Of a stretch of DNA of 64,000 bases, positions 55,301 to 64,000 are shown piece by piece. The position numbers and the translations under genes were made by a program. A model generated the notes under the pieces. The model saw nothing but the letters and a program-made list of their open reading frames with translations, had not been told where the DNA came from and did no database searches. Origin of the DNA: Owenia fusiformis. Its lineage: Eukaryota; Annelida; Polychaeta; Sabellida; Oweniidae. The stretch is taken from NCBI GenBank assembly GCA_903813345.2, contig CAIIXF020000001.1, positions 44,969,885 to 45,033,884 of the forward strand, given 5' to 3'. The first letter of the stretch is position 1, and each line of letters starts with the position of its first letter.

Positions 55301-58300
55301 GTAATAGAAGTATAAGTGTTTATTGCAGATAGAAAATATTGCTTTGGTAGCTGATGTATTCTCAGTGAAAAAAATTATCGAAATTTCAATTTTTTTGTGC
55401 ATTTGGCTCAGGGGTAACCTTATCTTACCTCAATAATTTTTAAGATAGTCAATGTATGCATCTCATATGAACTCAGAATGGTGCTTCTAGTCTTGTTTTG
55501 TCATATTATTGCTAATTAGATGTATAAAAAAGATTGGAATTAAAAAAAATTCAAATTTTTATTTTCGATTCTGAATGGCCAGGGGTAACCATATTGTACC
55601 TTAATAATTTTCAAAATATGTAATATATCCATCTCAAATGAGCTCAAAATGGTGCATCTAGTCTTGTTTTGTCATAAAATTGCTAATTAGAAGTAAAAAA
55701 AGATTGGAATTTTTTTTAAATTTAATTTTCATTTTCGCTTCTGAATGGCCAGGGGTAACCATATTGTACCTTAATAATTTTTAAAATATGTAATATATCC
55801 ATCTCAAATGAGCTCAATATGGTGCATCTAGTCTTTCTTTATCATGTTAACCCTAATAAGATGTAGAAAAATGATTGATAATTCTTAAAACTCTAAATTT
55901 TCATTTAAGCTTCAGACAGTCCAGGGGTAACCATATTTAAGCATAATAATTTTCAAGATATGTAATATATGCATCTCAAATGAGCTCAAAATGGTGCATA
56001 TAGTCTTGTTTTATCATACCCCAAATAAGATGGAGAAAATTACTGGACATTTCTTAAAAATCTGAATTTTCTATTTGACCATATTTTTAACATAATAATT
56101 TGCAATGCATAACATATGCATCTTAAATGAGCTCAAAGTGGTTCATATACCAGAAGTCTTGTTATCATATTTCCCCTAATGATATATAAAAACATAATTT
56201 GACATTTCTAAATATCTAATATCTAAAAATCTAAATTTTATATTTGATGTTTTGACAGCCCAGGGGTAACCATACTTAAGATAATAATTTTCAATGTATG
56301 TTACATATATGCATCTCAAATGAGCTTGAAATGGTGTATATAATCTTGTTTTGTCATATCATTTCTGAGGAGGTGGAAAAAATGATCAGATTTTGATTTA
56401 GCTTTTGACTGGTTATAGGTGGCCTCATTTTACCATAATAATTTTCAAGATATGTCACATTTGCAACTCAAATAAGCTCAAAATGGCATTTTGTCATACG
56501 AGTATTCATATATTCATACTGAGATATAAAACGATAAATCAATGAAGTATTATATAAAGATATAAGGTTTAAGAACACTTGCATCACCTCTGGGTACACC
56601 TTCCATTCCTCCAAATCAGATGATTTAGAGTAGTACTTAAATGCAGATGTGACATCGCATAGAATGATTGAATGAAAAATGGGGAGGACTAAACTTTGGT
56701 CATGGCCAATTGATCTTGCAATATCATGCACAGATAGTTATTGAATGGATTTTCTTTTACCAAATGCAATCCAAGATGTAGTGGGAACAAGAGGGAGCTG
56801 TCCTCCTTCCAGGCATCAACACTGAAACCCTCAAGAACATGGCAAGATGATAGTGACCAAGTAATGCAATGTCTTAGGCGCCTTCAAGGATATTTCTCCA
56901 TACGAGAGACTGCTTCAATCATTGCCTAACAGTTGATTTTGATGTGGTTTATCCTGGTGGCAACTTGTGCTGAAAAACTGAAAATGTCATTTTGGATTGC
57001 ATATGGTAAGGGGAAATCCTTCCAATACCTACCTGCCCACAATATTACAAGACCACTTGGCCATGACCAAAGTTTAGCCCTCCCAATTTTTCATGCAATC
57101 ACTGGATTTGATATGTCACCTTTGCATTCTACTACTTCTCTAAATCATCTGATTTGAAGGAATGGAAGGTGTATACCCAGAGCTATTGCAGTTGTTTTTA
57201 AACTTTGAATCTTTTTTAGAAACATTGCAGTTGTAGAGTCATTTGTTATTCTGATGCATTCTAACCCACAGTTTCTATCACCACATGAATGTGGTTGGAC
57301 TACTCCCACTGCTGATACTGAGGCCACAACATATGAAAATGTAGGTCCTATGAGGCGGATATCTGTATAATAACAAAAGATGTTGCATCCGAGGCATGGA
57401 AAAAACTTGTTTAATGTTTAAGGAGTGTTGTGGGAACATATGCAAATGTTTGAAATCATATCTCATTTGCTTTGGAGACTGTCAGAATCTATAAATCCTG
57501 ACCTGTTTGATTATGTTTTATGGATTTGGATTATATTTTCAAATGATTATACACAGAATCTTAATAATGCTACAACTCAGTATAAACTGGACTGTCAAAC
57601 ATTTTCAAATCTTAGAAAAGTGCTCGATAAAACTATAGTACAGTATTGAGCTACTGGTACTAAAAAGGAATAAATGTATGTTGTGATTCTTTATATAAAT
57701 AAATAAATGGATGTTGAGATTTTTTATAATTTTTTTAATCATTATTTCTTATTTCAGAAGGAATAAATGGCAAAACTTGACTATAATCAACATTTTGAGC
57801 TCGTTTGAGTAACAAGTGTGATATATCTTTATTTAAATTATTACGGTAAAATGGCCGTAAGAATTAGTTTCTTTGTTTTGCGTCCCCTTGCTTGCATGAT
57901 TTTGAGTAATCAGAAAAAAACAAACACATCCAAATAGCAACCACAATGGTCTGAAAGTAACATCGCATTTCATTCAATCAGAATCAGACGAAATGGCGGA
58001 TAAATTGATGTGCGTCAAAATTGACAGTGTTATTGATTACTTGGGCATACATTGTGTATTTTTTTTTACCCTTGAATAATACCTATATTTAAATATATTG
58101 TATAAATGTATAGATCTGTGTTTGTATCACTGCAAATTGGTATGTCATTCCTTTTAATGCCCATAAAATATACATTTCTCAGCAAACAAGTTTGTGTTTT
58201 TTGAGTTTGTGTTTGTTTTCCTTGTACCCTTGCATGATTTGGATTTTGCCAGGACGCAAAACAGAGAATCTAATTCTTATGGCCTACTATGAAAATATCA

Positions 58301-61300
58301 TTTTTCAAGTTTCCAAACATTTTTTACATTCCCTAGAAATAATATATGACAAAAGAAGATTAAAAAAACCTTTAAAGCTCATTTGAGATGCTTACGTCGT
58401 GTGCTTTGAAAATTATTAAGGTAAAATATGGCTACCCATAGGCCACAATAAGCTAAAATGAAAATTTAGATTTTTAAGAAATGTAAAATCATTTTTCTAC
58501 ATCTAATCAAGGGCAATCTGATAAAACAAAGCTATATGCACCATTTTGAGCTAATTTGAGATGCATATATTACATATCTTGAAAATTATTAAGGTAAAAT
58601 ATGGTAACCCCTGGCCTTTTAGAAGAGAAAATGAAAATTCGGATTTTTGAAAAATTTCCAATAATTTTTTTACATCTTATTAGGAATAATATGACAAAAC
58701 AATACTCTATGCATCATTTTGACCTCATATGAGATGCATACATTGTATATTTTAAAAATTATTAAGGTAAAATAAGGTTACCCCTGAGTTGCATGCACTT
58801 AAAAATTGAAATTTCGAGAATTTTTTTCTCAAAAAACACATGAGCCACCCATGTTATATTTTCTATCTGTGATAAACACTTAAACCTCTACTACTATGAA
58901 TTTTTTCAGGACTATCAGACATCACATTCTTGAAATACAGTACTAGATGTTCCGTATTTGGCCCTTTAAACAACGAATTATTCTTAGATAATTGGGTTAA
59001 AATGAGTTTTTCTTGCTACAGACAACTTCTTAATTGGGTTTTACACAATTTCAAGGCTCAAAGCAATCACCAAATGAAGTCATTTAAAGAAAAATACTTT
59101 AAAACCATTTTTATTTAATTTTAACAATATACCCCTCCCAGTCTGGTAGGGGCGGGGGGTCAGAGGCTAAAAAATCCATGAAGACCACCCCAAATCACTT
59201 GCCCTGAAATCATTTTTTACTCAGATCATATGATTCTACAACTGTGCCAAGTTTGTTGCTTTCCTGAAAAAGCCGAACAAAAAAAGGACATCTGACCCCG
59301 CTAAATGTAACAAAAGGATAAATGTATCCAACACCGACCGTGCATAACAGATGTATTTCATACCTACTGAGGTTCTAGGTTCATCATACCTTATAAAGAT
59401 CCAAAATTCCAAAACATAATTAAGGTACGCATTTTGTTGGTCTTAAAGTTTGCGAGATTTTCAAAAAATGTGCAAAAAAAAAGAAATTAAAAAAAAGTGA
59501 AAAAATTGAAAAAAGAAATATTTTGATTTTTTTTAAATTAAAAAAAAATTTGAAAAATTCAATATTTTTTTAAAAATGTGAAGTGAAATTACCGGAAGCG
59601 GGAAGATATGCACCGAAGCGGGAGATATGGCGGGAGATATGGAGGTTCTGGATATGGAAACCTCAAAATCAGGATACGGGATATATCTTACCAACTTATC
59701 TCCCTAAAACTCTACTTGGCATAGGATAAACAGGATTATTTTATCCCATGGGTTGCCCAGAACCATCTGATGTTCCCAGCCATAGTCCTCCACTACAGGC
59801 AAGATCACATTAATTCAATGTGTCGCAATCATCTATTGGCTTTCTATCCTGCATTAGGAACTAAAGACATCCATTTTTTTGGATCAAAATTCAGTTAGGC
59901 CTCATCATGGGAAAGCCAAATACATGAAGTCATATTTGAAAAAGATGTTCCTAGAAAAGGACCTTATACACCCTCCATTGGGATCTCCCCATGGGAAAAA
60001 AATAATTCATCTGATTTTTCAAAATGAGTAGTCTGCTTCAATTATTACAATTATATGCACACTAGTATCTTGTTGACCTATATTCAGCACTGTATTGATG
60101 TAAAGGCCACTTATTAGGGTCATAATTCAATCATGAAGTGTAGAGGCATAGATTCCAAACCAGGAAGTATTTTTGTGTCTTTCAAAATCCATTTACATCC
60201 TACGCATCCCTGCATCTTATCCAAATATGTTACTACATAATGAAATATAATAGTATAATCTTTGGTTTTACAAACTTGTATGATATTTGATAATTGTAAA
60301 AGTTGTTTTAGGAGCATTTTTCTATAGCCATTTTGTAGGGGAAAAAATGATGAAAAAATGTACAATCTTTTAATTTTAAGTATGACCTGAATCGATTGCA
60401 AACTCCATATTTGCACATTTGATGAGATAAACAATTTGTGTCGTATTGTGAAATTATTAAGTTTGCAATAGATTCAGGTCATAGTGTATTTTTGGTATTT
60501 CTGTGATAGTCAATGGAAACCAATGGCCTCTATTGGGATCTGCTGATATCCTCATGTTAAGTCAATGGTGCACAGCCCCATGTAAGTCAATACAATCTTA
60601 CTGAACGAAATGATCCCTATCTCAGCTTATGTGTGTCCGAGCACTTTCATATTTTCCAAAGTATTATATGACATTTTATTCTTCATGTTACACCTACGAA
60701 TGATTCATTTTGACCATAGGGATATTTGCCAATAATTGCACCTTGTCCTTTCTATAATTTCTAGTAGAAATTATCTTTTAATTTTAATCCTATTGTACAT
60801 GTATATATTTAATACATTTTGCTTTGTGCCATTCTCATTATAGAAGAGTGACCCTGGCTCACCAGCGAGGCTGTCCAGACCTCCAGTTAACACTAGCAGT
60901 CCCTCTCTGAGAGCTCCCTCCATCAAGCCTCGGATACTTTTTACTGGGGTTGTGGATGATCAGGGCCAGAAGGCAAGTGAATCTTACATCTATCAATCAC
61001 AGTTTCTGCATAGACTGATAGAGATTTGTATTTTTCTTGCATATCTTCCCATTAACAATGAGATCAAAAGATTAAGTCAACAATAAAGCAGTATGAGTAC
61101 CAAGATAGCAAGCATACCATAAACATGTACATCCAAAAAGTATATTACGCATAAAGTTAACGCATAAATGAATTTCATAGCACTCAGAGACTGTATCAGG
61201 AATTAAGTAGAAAATTAATTTCTTTGTTATTGAGGGAATTTAGGTCACCTTTGTGAAAGTAAAATCATTGACATTAACAGCAGTGATCCAGTTCTAACCA

Positions 61301-63273
61301 TTTTTGTATACTTTATATTTATGATTCGTATGTTTTAGACATTGAAGTCATTGGGAGGGGAGCATGTACAAACAGTTGCTGATTGCACACATCTTGTCAC
61401 TGATAAGGTAATCTGTCTTTCTTTATACCTAGCTTTTGGTGTTGTTCAATTTCCGACAGTAAATACTAAATATCACAAATATGAGATGTAGCTAGCCCCA
61501 ATTAATTGAAAGTGGCTATGTTAACTGTTTTCAATGTTATTTTGCTTGCATTATTTAATATGCATTGATGGATGTCCAGAGGTTCAATGCGAGACTCCTC
61601 AATTAAGACAGTATTGTATATAAACGAATTGTAACTGCATTTTTTATCTCTCTGCACAATTAAGAACACAGAATCCCTTTAATGATTACACAGTACAAAC
61701 AAACAAAATAAAAAACACCATGCAAATAATTGCATTAAGTTGCCCTGTGCATGCATGATAATCTCGGAATCTGATTTCAATATGTGACATTTATTATGTC
61801 CCTTGTTTATGAATATGGCACAATATGGCTTTGTTACAGGTGAGGAGAACAGTGAAGTTCCTTTGTTGTATTGCTAGGGGTATACCCATTGTTTCAACCG
61901 TGTGGCTGGAGAGGTGCAAAGATGCTAAAACATTCCTAGGTAAAGTGACTCATACAATACATACATGTACAATGTACTTTACTGTATACAATTACAACAT
62001 ACTAAAACTCGTTTAATCATGAGGAGGACTGCAAGATAAGTGGTGACAGTAGAAGAACATAAATATATGTAAATCCCATATGTTTCATAGTGTGCACAGT
62101 ATAACAGTTGTAAAATACACTTTGAACAGTACTTACTGATGCTCTTGTGTGAAAGTAGTAATAAAAATCAATTGTTTTTATTAAAATAACAGCTGATTGG
62201 CGTTATGAGTAGAGCAGCTTGCTTATCATATGAGTAAACGAATTTTGATTGGTTGTGTTGAAAAGATGTTTATTTTTTATTTTAGATGCCACTCCATTTA
62301 TCATTAGGGATCAGGAAAATGAGAAGAAATTTTCTTTCTCTATGGAGACGTCTTTGAAAAAGGCCACACAGAGGCAACTATTTGAAGGCTACCAGATTCA
62401 TGCCACAAAATCAGTCAAGCCTGATGCATCACAAATTAAAGGTAACTTAGATAATATTTACTCCGAAGATTGAAAGACACCTACGTGAATCTTAAGGGAC
62501 AATGTAAAACCATAAAAACAAAGCTGAATGTGTAGATTTGGACAAAAAAAAGTTCCCCAAAATTTGCAGAATTTTATGTGATCATTCTTACATCTATAAA
62601 GTATTGAGAGTTATCCTATTATGTGGATATTAGAATTCACAGAAAACCTTACACTGCTTTTTATTTTCAGAAATAGTAGAAAGTGCTGGAGGAAAGGTGA
62701 GAGTTATTATTCACAATTAATTTATTATCCATAAATTAAAATGATGCACTGATACTTATTACTTACATGTACATGTAAATGATTTGGAAAATATTCACAA
62801 ATAGATGAAGAAACTAATTTTTTGTTCTGATCACCAGGTTTATTTAGCAGACACATTTTCTTTTTATGCTAATTTAATCTTTTTATGCACATTTACTTGA
62901 AATGTATTTTCTCTAAAAGAGTGATACTGTACCTGGGTTTGAAAGCTTTCTAATGTTTTATGGAATCAAACTATTTGTAAATCTTACACAGAATTTACTG
63001 AACTGTGAACTGCTTTCAGTTTTGCAATTCAAATATTTAAAACAAAATTTGATTGGTCTTCAGTACTTAAGCAGCCCTATGAAGAAACCTGGAAACAAGT
63101 ACGTTGTCATAGCAACAGAGGATGACCACAAGTTATGCCAGCCAATGATTGACATGGGAATCACTGTAGTCTCCAATGAGTTCATTCTCACAGGAGTGCT
63201 TCAACAAGAACTCAGTATGCAAATGTATCCTTTGAGTAAATACCATTACTCCTCAGAAAGTGTTGAATGTTAA
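43350..63273 (+). CDS. MDC1: MDC1 orthologue: DNA-damage checkpoint scaffold (FHA, TQ array, tandem BRCT), 17 coding exons
   Basis: Exons: 43350-43433, 43726-43789, 46356-46411, 46665-46757, 47167-47259, 48243-48302, 48819-48921, 49322-49438, 50048-50184, 50482-54055, 54385-54536, 60844-60972, 61339-61407, 61840-61939, 62286-62441, 62671-62696 and 63064-63273 (1740 aa). The start is accATGG; an acceptor at 43314-43315 implies a 5'UTR intron. The N-terminus carries TQAVD and TQAID, like the ATM site at human Thr4. The FHA domain (about 29-130) has IGRN (Arg57) and SKEH (Ser71, His74). SDTDSD (136-141) is an NBS1-type CK2 motif. About 27 TQ dipeptides follow, 11 as TQxF/Y, the form that recruits RNF8. 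Residues about 1200-1390 are basic TTRGSRSKK repeats. The tandem BRCT (1539-1740) keeps LFTGVV (Thr1545) and RRTVKF (Lys1583), the positions that bind the gamma-H2AX tail in human MDC1. The protein is nuclear and recruits repair factors to double-strand breaks (family knowledge). Confidence 0.95.
43944..46252. mobile_element. 2.3-kb DNA transposon with ~70-bp TIRs in MDC1 intron 2
   Basis: CACGGTGACCAAGAGTTAAC starts the left end and its reverse complement closes the right end. About 70 bp match with only a couple of differences. Both ends are flanked by TCATG (43939-43943 and 46253-46257), a 5-bp target duplication. Subterminal words such as 'acgttttagacgtg' (left) and 'cacgtctagaacgtt' or 'cacgtctaaagag' (right) recur, as in CACTA-like elements whose ends also begin with CAC. 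No full transposase is visible. The only gene-like content is the small zinc-finger gene at 44043-44736. Confidence 0.85.
44043..44736 (+). CDS. Tiny C2H2 zinc-finger protein inside the TIR element, two exons
   Basis: Exon 1 (44043-44055: ATG GAG CAA AAA G, then donor GTAAGA) joins exon 2 (44603-44736, acceptor ttgtaatttcag) in frame to give 48 aa. The product holds one C2H2 finger, C-x2-C-x12-H-x4-H, starting KCHACSFKSAHK and ending YEKVH, followed by a hydrophobic-acidic tail (RIDIPIHDLVLK). The ATG is about 30 bp inside the left TIR, as expected for an element-encoded gene. A DNA-binding accessory or regulator of the element is the natural guess; a degenerate transposase fragment is the alternative. 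No homologue is known to me. Confidence 0.45.
49026..49207. mobile_element. Pogo-like MITE (~180 bp) in MDC1 intron 7
   Basis: It begins CAGTAAAACCTGTGTATATTGAAC and ends with the inverted GTTCACTAATTCAGGTTTTACT. The interior has several 'tgttcactagagag' words. It belongs to the same end-family as 36139-36598 but is shorter. Confidence 0.7.
49638..49720. repeat. Two-copy ~40-bp tandem repeat in MDC1 intron 8
   Basis: 'atttttgtgtagaattaaagtaaaaaagataatga' occurs twice in a row with almost no differences. It is non-coding intronic sequence. Confidence 0.75.
54575..59745. mobile_element. ~5.2-kb foldback element in MDC1 intron 11
   Basis: The outermost arms are inverted: 54583-54745 (palindrome 'ggttttggatatgggg' plus 'tttatcctataccaagtagagttttcag') against about 59640-59732 ('ggatatgg', then 'aaaactctacttggcataggataaa'). 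Next come 54880-55080 against 59110-59310 (sharing 'caggaaagcaacaaacttgg', 'atttcagggcaagtg' and 'ggtggtcttcatgga'). Then tandem ~170-bp units with 'accatattgtacct.aataatttt' and 'aaatgagctcaaaatggtgcat', at 55400-56470 on the left and 57780-58800 inverted on the right. The centre (56470-57650) holds inverted fragments of a protein gene. It inflates this intron to 6.3 kb. Confidence 0.8.
56468..57650. pseudogene. Two inverted, broken fragments of a mobile-element protein
   Basis: On the minus strand, frame 56731-56468 reads IARSIGHDQS, LPIFHS and SDLEEWKVYPEV. On the plus strand, 56990-57210 reads GKGKSFQYLPAHNI, LPIFHAITGFD and then, after a frameshift, SSDLKEWKVY. The pattern 'G..F.Y.P.H.IA..LG....ALP.FHA.TGCD' is familiar from multicopy uncharacterised proteins of invertebrate genomes associated with mobile elements. 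Stops and frameshifts break both copies. A downstream piece (about 57425-57530, LLWRLSESINPD) may belong to the same protein. Confidence 0.55.
60973..60978 (+). promoter_or_regulatory. GC-type splice donor in the MDC1 BRCT region
   Basis: Exon 12 ends CAG AAG and the intron begins GCAAGT, matching the AAG|GCAAGT consensus of GC-AG introns. The intron ends gttttag at 61338. Both phases are 0 and the BRCT1 reading (DDQGQK joined to TLKSLGG) is continuous, so the splice is well supported. Confidence 0.85.
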
Positions 63274-63688
63274 CATGAAAACCATCATTCAAATCATCAT
63301 TTGTTGAGTTAAATGTATAGTATAAGAATGATGAAAGGCAAACTGTATTCAATATACTTGTAGTTATGCTTTGAAAAGACTGTACTGGCAAACTAAACTC
63401 TGACTTTATAAAGAGTGCTTATACCAGTTGTAAAACAGTTTTCCTTGACCTTACTTCAGGTACAGATTGTTTACATCAAGCAAAAGGAAGAGATGAGAAA
63501 GTTCGGTTCAAACATTAACAGTGAACGGTTTTAATCATAATTTGAACATTTATAGTACATATATAATAGTGAACTGAATTGAGGAATTGGACTTTGTTTA
63601 TGAACTGAATTGCAATGCAATGGAATGAGGATATAATGAAATGGCACAAGTTTTATTATTATAATGTTTTAGTTTGTGAAATCAAGAA

Positions 63689-63694
63689 AATAAA
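63689..63694 (+). promoter_or_regulatory. Polyadenylation signal of the MDC1 gene
   Basis: AATAAA lies about 415 bp after the TAA stop and is followed by a T-rich stretch. It is the first clear canonical hexamer I found downstream of the stop codon. Confidence 0.6.
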
Positions 63695-63699
63695 GATGA

Positions 63700-64000
63700 T
63701 ACAGTGAATAACAACAAATATTAATATATTTTTCAAATACTATATATCAGCGGCTATGTTTTTATCAAAATATTTACAAATTCTAGATAATACCACATGT
63801 ATACTGTACATGGCATCGTATTACTCTAAAGAAAAATTTCAGAATTTTCTTCTGAAGAAACATTATAAAGCACAGTTTATATGTACAATATATTTCTGAA
63901 ATGAAGATTTTGATAGTTTTAGAATACTACCAACTGATTCCTGAATTATCTATTTTATTGTAGCTTTCTATCTAAAACAATACATCATATGAGTATTTAA
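63700..64000. other. Downstream flank of MDC1
   Basis: AT-rich sequence to the window edge, in which I see nothing definable. Confidence 0.4.

Noticed and set aside
1-64000. tRNA and rRNA genes
   Set aside because: No cloverleaf with A/B-box motifs and no rRNA-like conserved blocks were recognised by eye; a tRNAscan/Infernal run would be decisive.

Overview
The window is intron-rich animal nuclear DNA. It is AT-rich, has canonical GT-AG introns (plus one GC-AG), no operon-like packing, and many terminal-inverted-repeat (TIR) elements, foldback repeats and gacagacg/gtccgtct repeats. Gene content (a C1q-domain protein, a C-type lectin fused to a kringle, a serine-beta-lactamase-like ectoprotein, a DHRS3-like reductase and an MDC1 orthologue), together with the repeat style, suggests a marine invertebrate. 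A mollusc or other lophotrochozoan is my best guess, but the species cannot be fixed from this sequence.

Layout. (1) 203-4821 (+): six-exon DHRS3-like short-chain dehydrogenase/reductase, with a nested repeat block in intron 2. (2) 8828-18979 (+): three-exon secreted protein with a charged stalk, a short collagen stretch and a C1q domain; its 8.6-kb intron is filled with nested TIR elements and ~300-bp direct repeats. (3) 19377-21170: a TA-flanked palindromic element, then two copies of a palindromic 'GATATGGGGTATATCC' repeat. (4) 22311-26815 (-): five-exon beta-lactamase-fold (class C/LACTB-like) protein with a hydrophobic C-terminal tail. (5) 28799-31625 (-): seven-exon secreted C-type lectin-kringle protein, with two foldback repeats in its introns. 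(6) 31.6-43.3 kb: gene-poor and repeat-rich, holding a 1.28-kb TIR element, pogo-like MITEs, inverted repeat pairs, a GTATACTGAAA minisatellite and a 135-bp inverted duplication next to the MDC1 start. (7) 43350-63273 (+): 17-coding-exon MDC1 orthologue (1740 aa: N-terminal TQ motifs, FHA, SDTD, about 27 TQ motifs, basic repeats, tandem BRCT). Its introns carry a 2.3-kb TIR element with a tiny zinc-finger gene, a MITE, and a ~5-kb inverted repeat holding remains of a mobile-element protein.

All five main gene models were assembled by hand from splice sites. In each, exon phases agree and the summed coding length is divisible by three (846, 816, 1842, 1035 and 5223 nt). The genes do not form a pathway. 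Genes 2 and 5 are both plausible secreted recognition proteins of innate immunity, and the MDC1 gene is a nuclear DNA-damage scaffold. The most notable items are the MDC1 orthologue with its expanded TQ array, the lectin-kringle architecture, and the intron-resident TIR element with its 48-aa C2H2 protein.
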